This document shows, one piece after another, positions 9,013-18,298 of a stretch of 64,000 nucleotides of DNA (the first letter of the stretch is position 1; every line of letters starts with the position of its first letter). The position numbers and the translations under genes were made by a program. The notes under the pieces were generated by a model that saw only the letters and a list, made by a program, of their open reading frames with translations, searched no databases and had not been told where the DNA came from. This DNA is from Muribaculaceae bacterium (GTDB lineage: Bacteria; Bacteroidota; Bacteroidia; Bacteroidales; Muribaculaceae), in the NCBI GenBank assembly GCA_009775125.1, contig VSPD01000006.1, positions 17,582-81,581 of the forward strand, written 5' to 3'.

Positions 9013-9060
9013 ACTTATGAGCATACTTTAAAATAAAGTGGTGCTGATTGCCGTGGATAA
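9013..9060 (+). pseudogene. Vestige of a capE-like gene start
   Basis: About 48 bases here look like a decayed copy of the first bases of capE at 10326: both read CTTATGAGCATA, then an AT-rich TTTAAA stretch, then GGTGCTG and ATTRCCG. Translated, it begins Met-Ser-Ile-Leu and then hits a stop, whereas capE begins Met-Ser-Ile-Phe-Lys-Asp-Lys. The similarity fades after 9060. It suggests that a CapE gene, or a recombination end, once sat after the polymerase gene. The rest of 8986-9182 shows nothing else recognisable. Confidence 0.45.
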
Positions 9061-9182
9061 AGATAAGATGTCATTAGATATTTGATAGGTGTGAACGGGT
9101 TAGAGATAATTCAAGAATGAATTTATCCGGAGTTTTGATAAAAATATATTATTGAGGCAAATATTAGCTTTATATAATTAAA

Positions 9183-10319
9183 ATGTGCAAAAGAATTGTA
9201 TATATTGGTTTTTTTGATTTTTATGATAGTCCAATCCAAAGGAGGTATTGGACATCTGCCACCAATAAAATGCAATATATTATCAATGTTTTGAATCGTG
9301 TAGGATATAAGGTTGATTTGCTGTCTTTTTCCGGTGTTACGGAAAAAAGCATGAAATACTATAAGCCGGAAATCAAAAAGAAGGATGGTATCAATCTGTT
9401 TCTGCCCCCGTCGATAGGCGAAATTTATTCCTTGACAAGACGATTCAATCATGTATTTATATGGCTATATGGATTGTTTTGGATGCTTAGGAATGTAGCG
9501 TCCGATGATGTAGTAATTGCGTATCATTCTTTGGCGTATGCTTGGCTGTTGCAAATTATACAGAAAGTGAAGAGATGCAAGGTGATATTGGAGTTGGAAG
9601 AGATGTATCAAGATGTGTATAACTTGTCTAAGATACGGGCACGTCATGAATTGGAAATTATTGATAAGGCTGACGGATATATTTTCGCGACTGATTTGTT
9701 TGTTGAAAAAGCCAAAACGCCGAATAAGCCCTATGCTGTGATATACGGAACATATCAAGTTGAGACGCAAAGGCATGAAAAGGTCGAAGATGGATTTATA
9801 CATGTTGTTTATGCCGGGACATTCGATCCCCGCAAGGGCGGTGTTGCCGCTGCCGCTGCCGCTGCTTTTCTTGACGGGCGTTACCATTTGCATATATTAG
9901 GATTTGGCTCTCCTGAGGATGAAAAGAATCTTCTTGCTGAAATTGAGAAGACAAAAAAGCGCACAGATGCAAAAATAACATATGAAGGGCTCCTGAAAGG
10001 AAATCAGTATATTGAATTTCTTCAGAAATGCCATATCGGATTGTGCACGCAAAATCCTGATGCAGCGTTTAACATGACTTCATTTCCGTCTAAAATATTG
10101 TCATATTTATCCAATGGGCTTACGGTGGTGTCTATCGATATCAAAGCCGTGAAAAAGTCCGGTGTCGGTCATTGTATTTATTATTATAAAGAGCAGACTC
10201 CCGAAAAGATAGCAGAAGCGATAAAGTCGGTCACTATAAAAGACAGCCGGCCGAAGATTGCTGAATTGGATATAAAATTTGAATCAGACCTTGATTCGCT
10301 TATTTCATGTTTAGAATAA
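9183..10319 (+). CDS. Glycosyltransferase, GT-B type (GT4-like)
   Basis: The 378-residue protein has a divergent N-terminal acceptor domain and a C-terminal nucleotide-sugar domain with VVYAGTFDPRKGG near residue 210. FLQKCHIGLCTQNPD and FPSKILSYLSNGLTVVS follow, corresponding to the donor-binding region of group 1 glycosyltransferases. The usual E-x7-E motif is weak. A (GCCGCT) microrepeat gives a run of Ala (VAAAAAAAF) at about residue 220. It lies 9 bases upstream of capE. It probably adds one residue of the repeat unit. Confidence 0.78.
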   Translation: MCKRIVYIGFFDFYDSPIQRRYWTSATNKMQYIINVLNRVGYKVDLLSFSGVTEKSMKYYKPEIKKKDGINLFLPPSIGEIYSLTRRFNHVFIWLYGLFWMLRNVASDDVVIAYHSLAYAWLLQIIQKVKRCKVILELEEMYQDVYNLSKIRARHELEIIDKADGYIFATDLFVEKAKTPNKPYAVIYGTYQVETQRHEKVEDGFIHVVYAGTFDPRKGGVAAAAAAAFLDGRYHLHILGFGSPEDEKNLLAEIEKTKKRTDAKITYEGLLKGNQYIEFLQKCHIGLCTQNPDAAFNMTSFPSKILSYLSNGLTVVSIDIKAVKKSGVGHCIYYYKEQTPEKIAEAIKSVTIKDSRPKIAELDIKFESDLDSLISCLE

Positions 10320-10328
10320 TATAGGCTT

Positions 10329-11402
10329 ATGAGCATATTTAAAGATAAGGTGCTGTTGATTACCGGGGGAACCGGCAGTTTCGGCAATGCGGTGTTGAGG
10401 CGTTTCCTCGACAGTGATATCCGCGAGATAAGGATTTTCTCTCGCGATGAAAAAAAACAGGATGACATGCGTCATCACCTGCAAAACCCGAAAGTGAAGT
10501 TTTATATCGGCAATGTCCGCAATAAGGAGTCTGTGGATGTGGCAATGCGCGGCGTCGACTATGTATTCTCAGCCGCGGCATTGAAGCAGGTGCCCAGTTG
10601 CGAGTTTTTTCCATTGGAGGCTACGTTGACCAACGTGATTGGTACCGACAATGTGCTTCGCTCTGCAATCGAGCATGGAGTAAAGAATGTTGTGGTACTC
10701 TCCACCGATAAAGCCGCTTACCCCATCAATGCCATGGGCATAAGCAAGGCTCTGATGGAAAAAGTTGCTATTGCAAAAGGACGCGAGCTCGGGGAAAATG
10801 CGGAAACTACGATTTGCTGCACCCGTTATGGCAATGTCATGGCATCCCGAGGGTCTGTGATTCCGCTTTGGGTGGAGCAAATGATGGACGGCAAGCCCAT
10901 CACTATTACAGATCCCAACATGACGCGCTTCATGATGACGCTCGACGATGCCGTCGATCTTGTGATTTATGCTTTCACTCATGGCAAGAATGGAGACTTG
11001 TTTGTGCAAAAGGCTCCGGCAGCTACTCTCGACGTGCTTGCCGAGGCGTTGAAGCAGACATATGCGCAGGTTAATCCCGCCTACGGCGATACAGAGGTTA
11101 AGGTTATAGGCACTCGTCATGGCGAGAAGTTGTATGAAACTCTTGTAACTCGTGAGGAAATGGCAAAAGCCATAGACATGGGCGACTATTACCGCATACC
11201 GTGCGATACGCGCGATCTCAACTATGACAAATTTTTCACAGAGGGCTCGGAAGAAGTGTCGCGTATCGAAGATTACCATAGTCACAACACGCGTCGTCTT
11301 GATGTGGATGGCATGAAAGAACTTTTGCTGAAACTCCGCTTCATTCGCGAGGACCTCGGGTTGCAACCGCGTGCAAAAGCAAAGGAAATTCGTAGTGAAT
11401 AA
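10329..11402 (+). CDS. capE: UDP-GlcNAc 4,6-dehydratase/5-epimerase, CapE/WbjB type
   Basis: The 357-residue extended SDR has GGTGSFGNAV for NAD(P) binding, STDKAAYP (Thr126, Asp127, Lys128) and MGISK in place of YxxxK (Met136, Lys140). The Met is typical of the SMK subgroup of FlaA1/CapE enzymes. CapE converts UDP-GlcNAc to a 2-acetamido-4-keto-L-sugar, step one to UDP-L-FucNAc; capF and capG follow at 12675 and 13877. Its codons are more GC-rich than those of the genes upstream, so it may have a separate origin. Function is confident from family and context. Confidence 0.9.
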   Translation: MSIFKDKVLLITGGTGSFGNAVLRRFLDSDIREIRIFSRDEKKQDDMRHHLQNPKVKFYIGNVRNKESVDVAMRGVDYVFSAAALKQVPSCEFFPLEATLTNVIGTDNVLRSAIEHGVKNVVVLSTDKAAYPINAMGISKALMEKVAIAKGRELGENAETTICCTRYGNVMASRGSVIPLWVEQMMDGKPITITDPNMTRFMMTLDDAVDLVIYAFTHGKNGDLFVQKAPAATLDVLAEALKQTYAQVNPAYGDTEVKVIGTRHGEKLYETLVTREEMAKAIDMGDYYRIPCDTRDLNYDKFFTEGSEEVSRIEDYHSHNTRRLDVDGMKELLLKLRFIREDLGLQPRAKAKEIRSE

Positions 11403-11408
11403 AGCCGT

Positions 11409-11531
11409 ATGACAATACGAAAGATATACAGAAAATTATACTCCATTGTGGTTGGCAAACTTGCCCCAGTGGGATATGCCCGAAAAATAGGCGTGAATAT
11501 GCAGGGAAAGGTATATACTTATCGGCTATAA
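11409..11531 (+). pseudogene. Truncated hexapeptide acyltransferase N-terminus
   Basis: A 40-codon frame reads MTIRKIYRKLYSIVVG, then KLAPVGYARKIGVNMQGKVY, and stops after TYRL. This resembles the first 40 residues of Bacteroidetes WcaF-like acyltransferases, where the helical start and YARKxGV precede the beta-helix. No repeats follow before the next gene at 11572, so the rest is lost. It is either a remnant or a non-functional peptide. Confidence 0.5.
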
Positions 11532-11571
11532 GGGCACATCCAAGGGAATATATTTCTAAAACGATAAGAGT

Positions 11572-12669
11572 ATGAGAATACTTTATGTAGGAGGTTTCGA
11601 GATGCCGGACCGCAACGCCGCGGCGCAAAGAGTATTGGCTAATGCCAAGGCCATGCGCGCTATCGGCCACGATGTGAGATTTGTGGGAATTACGCATTGT
11701 GGCGATTTTCACGGAACTGTCGATGGCTTTGAGTATGATTCCAAACCATATCCTCGAAGCATAAAGTCATGGCTGAGACACCTGTGCCGATTCACGACTT
11801 GCAAGGATTTGGATTTTTATAGTCCTGATTTGGTCGTCGCATATAATTTTCCGGCTGTCTCTTTGAAGCATTTGGTTAAGATATGCCATAAGAGAAACAT
11901 TATGGTTGTGGGTGATATTACCGAATGGTATACCCCTGTCGGAAAATCATTACATTCTTTTTTGCTAAAATGTGATGTAAAATCTCGAATGAAGACGGGA
12001 AACAAAATGGTCGATGGCCTGATTGGTATCAGTAATTTCCTATGCGACTATTATCGTAACGATGTGCCGGTGATAAGAGTTACGCCGCTCATCGACATCG
12101 AAGATGAGAAATGGCATCGCAACCGCGAATTGACTGCCGGCAGTCCGATAAGGCTGGTTTTTGCCGGAACTTTTGGGGCTTCAAAAGACCTGCTTATTCC
12201 CATAATAGAAGCGGTGAATAAGTCGAGTAATCTGCATTTGACCATTGTCGGGGCAACCAATTCCGATATTCCTGCGAATGTGACGACTAAGAACGTTTCC
12301 TTCACGGGACGTCTTCCGCATAAAGAGGCATTGACGATTCTTTCGCAAAGCGATTTTCAAATTTTTTACCGTGAGGACAACATTACGACACGCGCCGGAT
12401 TCCCGACCAAATTTGTGGAGTCGATGACGGTGGGCCTGCCTGTAATCACGTCTCTTACAAGTGATTTGGCCGAATATCTGCGCGATGGTGAAAATGGATT
12501 TGTAATACATTCTGCCGATGATATACCCAATGTGTTGAATCGTGTTGCAAAATTGACCCCGGAAAAAATAATCGACATGAAAAAGAAATGTCTGTCTATC
12601 AATGATTTTGACTATCGCATACAGACAGAGGCATTTGAAAGTCTCTTTAAAACTATAAGATTGCAATAA
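11572..12669 (+). CDS. Glycosyltransferase, GT4-like
   Basis: The 365-residue protein begins MRILYVGGFEMPDRNAAAQRV, the N-terminal loop of GT-B retaining transferases. The donor domain carries RLVFAGTFGASKDLL, FTGRLPHKEALTILSQSDF and GFPTKFVESMTVGLPVITS, the last being the E-containing donor motif. It sits between capE and capF and probably transfers a FucNAc or another locus sugar. The exact linkage is unknown. Confidence 0.82.
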   Translation: MRILYVGGFEMPDRNAAAQRVLANAKAMRAIGHDVRFVGITHCGDFHGTVDGFEYDSKPYPRSIKSWLRHLCRFTTCKDLDFYSPDLVVAYNFPAVSLKHLVKICHKRNIMVVGDITEWYTPVGKSLHSFLLKCDVKSRMKTGNKMVDGLIGISNFLCDYYRNDVPVIRVTPLIDIEDEKWHRNRELTAGSPIRLVFAGTFGASKDLLIPIIEAVNKSSNLHLTIVGATNSDIPANVTTKNVSFTGRLPHKEALTILSQSDFQIFYREDNITTRAGFPTKFVESMTVGLPVITSLTSDLAEYLRDGENGFVIHSADDIPNVLNRVAKLTPEKIIDMKKKCLSINDFDYRIQTEAFESLFKTIRLQ

Positions 12670-12674
12670 AGTAT

Positions 12675-13880
12675 ATGAAAGTATTGGTAACCGGGGCAAA
12701 AGGGTTTGTTGGACGCAACCTTTGCGCCGAGCTTAAAAATATACGCGATGGCAAGGCCCGTTGTTATGGGGACCTTGCTGTCGATGAAGTGATGGAATAT
12801 GACATCGACTCCCCTTCTGAAGATTTGGACGAATTCTGCTCCAAGGCTGATTTTGTATTTAATCTGGCCGGTGTAAATCGCCCGAAAGAGCAGGCTGAAT
12901 TCATGTCGGGTAATTTTGGATTCGCTTCCACGCTTCTCGACACCTTGAAAAAGCATGGAAACAAGTGTCCGGTAATGTTGTCATCGTCGATACAGGCCTC
13001 GCTTATCGGGCGATATGGGGAGTCGGATTATGGTAAAAGCAAACTTGCCGGTGAGAACTTGTTTTTGGATTATGGAGAAGAAACCGGCGCGAAAGTTCTT
13101 GTATATCGTTTTCCAAATTTGTTTGGAAAATGGTGCCGTCCAAATTATAATTCGGCAGTAGCGACATTCTGCAATAATATTGCCAACAATCTCCCTATTC
13201 AGGTTAAAGATCCGGCTGTTGAACTCGAATTGCTGTATATCGATGATCTTGTTTCTGAAATGATAGACGCATTGAAAGGAAATGAGCATCGTTGCGAATT
13301 CGACGGATTGTATCCGAAGGCATTATCTGACGGACGTTATTGTTTTTGTCCGATTACTCATAAAGTCACACTCGGGCGAATCGTAGAACTGTTGGAGACA
13401 TTCAATTCGCAGCCTCAAACATTGGTAATGCCGGAGATTCCGGACGGTTCTTTCGAGAAAAAATTGTATTCGACTTTTTTGAGTTATCTGCCCAAGGACA
13501 AGGCAATTTTCGACTTGAAAATGAATTGCGATGCCCGCGGGTCCTTCACCGAATTGTTAAAGACAGAAAAATGCGGGCAATTCTCTGTGAATGTCTCCCT
13601 GCCGGGCATAACAAAAGGGCAGCATTGGCATCATACCAAATGGGAATTTTTCATAGTTGTTAGTGGTAAGGCCCTGATACAGCAGCGGAAGGTCGGGGAA
13701 GATAAGGTGCTCGATTTCGAAGTGTCGGGAGAGAAGATACAGGCCGTGCACATGCTTCCCGGCTATACTCATAATATTATAAATCTTTCAGAAACCGAAC
13801 CGCTCGTGACCCTTATGTGGGCCAATGAGCAATTTGATCCGGCTCGCCCCGACACTTATTTTGAACCAGTAGTCAAATGA
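12675..13880 (+). CDS. capF: UDP-2-acetamido-2,6-dideoxy-beta-L-talose synthase, CapF/WbjC type
   Basis: The 401-residue protein joins an N-terminal SDR domain (VTGAKGFVGRNLC; YGKSKLAGE as YxxxK) to a C-terminal cupin of ~120 residues (RGSFTELLK, then QHWHHTKWEFFIVVSGKA). This two-domain build is specific to CapF, whose cupin epimerises at C3 and whose SDR domain reduces C4 to give the L-talose sugar. It starts 5 bases after the preceding GT gene and overlaps capG by 4 bases. It is step two to UDP-L-FucNAc. Confidence 0.92.
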   Translation: MKVLVTGAKGFVGRNLCAELKNIRDGKARCYGDLAVDEVMEYDIDSPSEDLDEFCSKADFVFNLAGVNRPKEQAEFMSGNFGFASTLLDTLKKHGNKCPVMLSSSIQASLIGRYGESDYGKSKLAGENLFLDYGEETGAKVLVYRFPNLFGKWCRPNYNSAVATFCNNIANNLPIQVKDPAVELELLYIDDLVSEMIDALKGNEHRCEFDGLYPKALSDGRYCFCPITHKVTLGRIVELLETFNSQPQTLVMPEIPDGSFEKKLYSTFLSYLPKDKAIFDLKMNCDARGSFTELLKTEKCGQFSVNVSLPGITKGQHWHHTKWEFFIVVSGKALIQQRKVGEDKVLDFEVSGEKIQAVHMLPGYTHNIINLSETEPLVTLMWANEQFDPARPDTYFEPVVK

Positions 13881-15058
13881 ATACGACAAAAGATTTTACA
13901 AATATACGATTTCAGGACAACGGCAAACTGAAATTGCTTATTATAGTAGGAACCCGTCCGGAAATTATCCGCCTGGCGGCCGTGATTGACAAATGCCGCC
14001 GCTATTTTGACACGATACTTGCTCATACCGGACAAAACTACGACTATAACCTCAATGGGGTCTTTTTCAAAGATCTCAATCTTGCCGACCCTGAAGTGTA
14101 TCTTGACGCCGTAGGTGCCGACCTCGGAGAAACAATGGGCAATATCATAAGCGCGTCGTATAAACTTATGGCGGCCATTAGGCCCGATGCGGTCCTTGTA
14201 TTGGGCGATACTAATTCATGTCTGTCGGTAATCGGCGCAAAACGCCTTCACATACCCATATTTCACATGGAGGCCGGCAACCGATGCAAGGATGAATGTC
14301 TGCCGGAAGAAACCAATCGTCGAATTGTAGACATCATATCAGATGTCAACATGGCTTATTCAGAACATGCCCGCCGTTATCTTGCCGATTGTGGCTTGCC
14401 GAAAGAACGGACATATGTCACAGGGTCGCCCATGGCAGAAGTGCTCCATAACAATCTCGCAAAAATCGAATCATCGGATATCCATACCCGTCTTGGCTTG
14501 ATAAAAGGACATTATATCCTTCTTTCGGCTCACAGAGAAGAAAATATCGACACAGAAAAGAATTTTACATCTCTGTTTACGGCAATCAACCGTATGGCAG
14601 AAAAATACGATATGCCTATTTTGTACAGTTGCCATCCACGCAGCCGCAAGCGTCTTGAAGCATCGGGATTTCAACTCGATTCCCGCGTCATACAGCATGA
14701 ACCGCTCGGATTTCATGACTACAACTGCTTGCAAATGAATGCGTTTGCCGTTGTGTCCGATTCTGGCACTCTTCCCGAGGAATCGTCTTTCTTCACGTCG
14801 GTAGGCAGTCCATTCCCGGCGGTTTGTATCCGTACGTCCACCGAGCGGCCCGAGGCTCTCGACAAAGGCTGTTTTGTGCTTGCCGGCATTGATGAGAAAA
14901 GCCTGCTGCAAGCCGTAGACACCGCTGTCGAATTGATACGCGACGGCAATTTTGGCATTCCTGTTCCCGACTATACGGATGAAAATGTCTCCGACAAGGT
15001 GGTGCGTCTGATTCAGTCATACACCGGTGTGGTAAACAAAATGGTGTGGCGCAAATAA
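13877..15058 (+). CDS. capG: UDP-N-acetylglucosamine 2-epimerase family, CapG/WbjD type
   Basis: The 393-residue protein has VGTRPEIIRLAAVI, THTGQNYD-like HTGQNYDYN, the HMEAGNRCKDECLPEETNRR motif of non-hydrolysing 2-epimerases and a late SDSGTLPEESSFF. WbjD/CapG epimerises C2 of the L-talose product to give UDP-L-FucNAc, which fits its place directly after capF (4-base overlap). A plain UDP-GlcNAc to ManNAc epimerase is the alternative but less likely here. Confidence 0.9.
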   Translation: MNTTKDFTNIRFQDNGKLKLLIIVGTRPEIIRLAAVIDKCRRYFDTILAHTGQNYDYNLNGVFFKDLNLADPEVYLDAVGADLGETMGNIISASYKLMAAIRPDAVLVLGDTNSCLSVIGAKRLHIPIFHMEAGNRCKDECLPEETNRRIVDIISDVNMAYSEHARRYLADCGLPKERTYVTGSPMAEVLHNNLAKIESSDIHTRLGLIKGHYILLSAHREENIDTEKNFTSLFTAINRMAEKYDMPILYSCHPRSRKRLEASGFQLDSRVIQHEPLGFHDYNCLQMNAFAVVSDSGTLPEESSFFTSVGSPFPAVCIRTSTERPEALDKGCFVLAGIDEKSLLQAVDTAVELIRDGNFGIPVPDYTDENVSDKVVRLIQSYTGVVNKMVWRK

Positions 15059-15148
15059 ATATTAGTATAAGATTGGAGGTTATCTCTTTTCGGAGGTAGG
15101 TTAATTAAAAAGATCTTGCCGGATTTAATTTAAAAGGTAGTATGACTT

Positions 15149-16273
15149 ATGCGGATTGCTTTTATTGTTAATGTCGATTGGTTTTTTGTTTCACATCGGT
15201 TGCCAATAGCTATGCGGGCTTTAGATGAAGGCCACGATGTGTGGGTGATTACAAAAGATACAGGAAAGCGAATAACACTTGAGAAAAAGGGAATTCATTT
15301 CATTGATTTCCCTTTTGAACGCTCTGGAACTAATCCGTTTCATGAGTTGAAATGCGTATTAAAACTAAAAAAAATATTAGAAAGGAATAAATTTGATATA
15401 ATACATAATGTTACTTTGAAGGCATCTCTGTTGGGTGCGTTTGCGGCGAGATTGGCGAAGAATCAAAAAGTTGTTAATGCAATCAGTGGATTGGGGTATT
15501 CTTTTACAGGTGGAAATAATACGTTTTCAGGAGCTGTTGTAAAATTATTTGCAAAAATAGCTTTCTCCGGGGCCGATAATTATTTTATATTTCAGAACCC
15601 AGATGATTCAGATATATTTTTATCCTTAGGTATTACAAAGCCTGACAAAGTATTCATGATCAAGGGATCCGGTGTTGATATCCGCGAATACTACTACTGT
15701 GAGCCTGCTAAAAAAGAGCACATTATATCATTCCTTTTACCTGCACGTGTATTGAGAGATAAGGGAGTTTTAGAGTTTGTTGCGGCTGCCAAGTTATTGG
15801 AAAATGAGTTAAAAGGGAAAGCGAAATTCATTATTGCGGGGCAATGTGATAAATTTAACAGGGCCTCTATTCCGGAAACGGAGATACATAATCTGGAAGT
15901 TCAAGATTATATAGAGTGGGTGGGAGAGCAGAGAGACATGGTGAGTATGTATCGAAATTGTGACGTAGTGGTGCTTCCTTCTTATAGAGAGGGATTGCCA
16001 AAGTCGCTTATTGAGGCTTGTGCTATTGGTCGGCCAATAATTACGACAAATGCTCCCGGATGTAAAGAATGCGTAATTGATGGGGTGAATGGACTTATGG
16101 TGCCCGTGAAAGATAAAATAGTCCTTGCCGCAGCGATGAAGAAACTTTTCGCCAATCCGGCAAAAAGATTATTGATGGGAGAGGAATCTCGAAAATTGGC
16201 AGAGGACCAGTTCGACGTAGAAACTGTGATAAATAAGCATTTTGAAATTTATTATAAGTTATTAAATTGCTAA
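15149..16273 (+). CDS. Glycosyltransferase, GT4-like (WbjE-type position)
   Basis: The 374-residue protein starts MRIAFIVNVDWFFVSHRLPI, a form seen in transferases of the WbjE/Cap5L and WbpH sort. The donor domain has EGLPKSLIEACAIGRPIITT (E-x7-E type). It follows the L-FucNAc genes as wbjE does in Pseudomonas aeruginosa O11, so it likely transfers L-FucNAc to the lipid-linked D-FucNAc-type residue. The ~90-base gap before it is non-coding. Linkage is inferred from gene order only. Confidence 0.82.
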   Translation: MRIAFIVNVDWFFVSHRLPIAMRALDEGHDVWVITKDTGKRITLEKKGIHFIDFPFERSGTNPFHELKCVLKLKKILERNKFDIIHNVTLKASLLGAFAARLAKNQKVVNAISGLGYSFTGGNNTFSGAVVKLFAKIAFSGADNYFIFQNPDDSDIFLSLGITKPDKVFMIKGSGVDIREYYYCEPAKKEHIISFLLPARVLRDKGVLEFVAAAKLLENELKGKAKFIIAGQCDKFNRASIPETEIHNLEVQDYIEWVGEQRDMVSMYRNCDVVVLPSYREGLPKSLIEACAIGRPIITTNAPGCKECVIDGVNGLMVPVKDKIVLAAAMKKLFANPAKRLLMGEESRKLAEDQFDVETVINKHFEIYYKLLNC

Positions 16274-16390
16274 AAGATACTATTAAGCAAGTATGTCGCA
16301 AAAATGAGTTGACGTATCGAGGGCAACGCCGCCTGAGTCGTAAATCATGATAACAATATTTGCAATTATATTAACTTTCAAAAATAATAT

Positions 16391-17329
16391 TTGATGAAAA
16401 TATTGATAACAGGGATACATGGTTTTGTGGGTTCAAATATAGTTAAAAAGTTTAAAGATGTTCATCAGATTTATGGCCTTGACATTGTATCTCCTGTAAA
16501 AGATGGAATATTAAAAACATTCTCATGGACGGATTTGGATCATGATGTAATGCCTGATTTTGATGTGATAATACATTTGGCCGGTAAAGCGCATGATGTA
16601 AAGAAACAGTCGGGGGCGGATGTATATTTCAAGGTAAACACAGATCTTACAAAAAAAATATATGACTTTTTTTTAAATTCTACTGCCAAGAAGTTTATCT
16701 TTTTTAGTTCCATTAAAGCAGCCGCCGACTATGTGGCCGGGGATAGTGTGGACGAAAATGTAATACCCAATCCTGTTGGACCTTACGGCGAAAGTAAAAT
16801 AAAAGCGGAGGAATATATTCAATCGAGATGGACGGCAGGTGATAAGCAGACAATTATATTGCGTCCATGCATGATACATGGTCCGGGTAATAAAGGTAAT
16901 TTAAACTTATTATATTCTGTGGTAAAAAAAGGAATACCTTGGCCTTTGGGCGCGTTTATGAATAAACGTTCGTTTACATCGATAGATAATTTGCTGTTTA
17001 TCATCGATGGCCTTCTGAACAAGGATATTAAAACGGGCATTTATAATGTTGGAGATGATACCCCATTGTCAACGAATGAATTGGTGGCGCTAATTTGTAT
17101 GGCCTTAGGTCGAAAACCCCACATCTGGAATTTGAATAGGGGTGTAATAAGAATAATCAGCCGTATTGGAACAATGCTACATTTGCCGTTTAATTCCGAA
17201 CGATTGACGAAGTTGACAGAGAACTATGTGGTGGACAATTCTAAAGTAAAACGAGCAATTGGGGTCGAAACGTTGCCGATAACCTCTGCTGATGGGATTA
17301 TTTCTACTATTAAATCGTTCAATTCATGA
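16391..17329 (+). CDS. Nucleotide-sugar 4-keto reductase/epimerase (WbjF/WbpV-like SDR)
   Basis: The 312-residue protein has ITGIHGFVGSNIVKKF for NAD binding, FFSSIKAAADYV with the catalytic Ser, and YGESKIKAEEY (YxxxK). By position between a GT4 and a WbpL-like gene it matches WbjF/WbpV, which reduce UDP-4-keto-6-deoxy-GlcNAc to UDP-D-FucNAc or UDP-D-QuiNAc, the sugar used by the initiating enzyme. The matching WbpM dehydratase is not in the window. It overlaps the next gene by 4 bases. Confidence 0.78.
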   Translation: MMKILITGIHGFVGSNIVKKFKDVHQIYGLDIVSPVKDGILKTFSWTDLDHDVMPDFDVIIHLAGKAHDVKKQSGADVYFKVNTDLTKKIYDFFLNSTAKKFIFFSSIKAAADYVAGDSVDENVIPNPVGPYGESKIKAEEYIQSRWTAGDKQTIILRPCMIHGPGNKGNLNLLYSVVKKGIPWPLGAFMNKRSFTSIDNLLFIIDGLLNKDIKTGIYNVGDDTPLSTNELVALICMALGRKPHIWNLNRGVIRIISRIGTMLHLPFNSERLTKLTENYVVDNSKVKRAIGVETLPITSADGIISTIKSFNS

Positions 17330-18288
17330 TTTATATATTGATAATAGTTATATTATTTGTATGTGAACTGGCTTATTTTGCGATTGCTGATAAGTATAAT
17401 ATTATTGATAAGCCTAATTTACGAAGTTCGCATACCTCGATAACTTTGCGAGGCGGTGGTATTATCTTTTTAATAGGGACCTGGATTTGGGCTGCTTTTT
17501 TTGGACTTCAATATGGCTGGTTCATGGCCGGACTTACACTTGTTGGGATGATTAGTTTTATCGATGATATACATCCTCTTGATAATAAAATCAGATTATT
17601 AGGCCAGTTTGCTGCAATGATGATGCTTTTTGCCAATCTTGGGTTTTATAATGCTATTGGATGGTGGATGGTGATTCCGGCGCTAATTGTATGTGTGGGT
17701 ATTTTGAATGCATTCAATTTTATGGATGGAATCAATGGTATAACGGGAGGCTATGCGTTGTCTGTTATCATACCGATTATCTATCTTAATCAAAAAATGC
17801 AATTTATCAATATGCCTTTTTTGATTGTCACAGCCATAAGTTTGCTTGTTTTTTGTTTCTTTAATTTTAGGAAAAAAGCAAAATGTTTTGCTGGAGATGT
17901 AGGATCGGTAAGTATTGCTGTTATTGTGATTTTTGGACTTGGCCGTTTGATAATGGCAACCAAAGATCCGGTTTATTTGCTATTTATAGCGGTTTATGGT
18001 GCCGATTCAATTTTGACGATAGTGCATCGTATAATGCTTCATGAAAACCTTGGTGTGGCCCATCGAAAACATGCGTATCAATTGATGGCCAATGAATTGA
18101 AAATTCCGCATGTATTTGTGTCATTATTGTATACGGGATTGCAATTGGCCGTTTCATTTGGATTGATTTTATGTATACGTTATGAATGGTTGTATTTTAT
18201 TGCCGTTGTATTTTTGCTTGCATTAATTTACATTTTGTTTATTAAATCGAAATATTATTTGCATGAGGAATACCTCAAGAATCAATGA
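17326..18288 (+). CDS. Undecaprenyl-phosphate N-acetylhexosamine 1-phosphate transferase (WbpL/WecA/MraY family)
   Basis: The 320-residue polytopic protein has the MraY-family landmarks: FIDDIHPLDNKIR near residue 80, AFNFMDGINGITGGYAL near 130 with the catalytic Asp residues, and a HRIMLHENLGVAHRKHAYQ loop near residue 237. The family loads a sugar-1-phosphate on undecaprenyl phosphate at the cytoplasmic face and so starts O-unit assembly. The preceding reductase suggests D-FucNAc or QuiNAc as the substrate. Confidence 0.88.
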   Translation: MIYILIIVILFVCELAYFAIADKYNIIDKPNLRSSHTSITLRGGGIIFLIGTWIWAAFFGLQYGWFMAGLTLVGMISFIDDIHPLDNKIRLLGQFAAMMMLFANLGFYNAIGWWMVIPALIVCVGILNAFNFMDGINGITGGYALSVIIPIIYLNQKMQFINMPFLIVTAISLLVFCFFNFRKKAKCFAGDVGSVSIAVIVIFGLGRLIMATKDPVYLLFIAVYGADSILTIVHRIMLHENLGVAHRKHAYQLMANELKIPHVFVSLLYTGLQLAVSFGLILCIRYEWLYFIAVVFLLALIYILFIKSKYYLHEEYLKNQ

Positions 18289-18298
18289 ATAAGGGTCT

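Noticed and set aside
9841..9870. Ala-coding trinucleotide repeat as a phase switch
   Set aside because: Change by whole 6-base units keeps the frame, so it can only alter the Ala run length.
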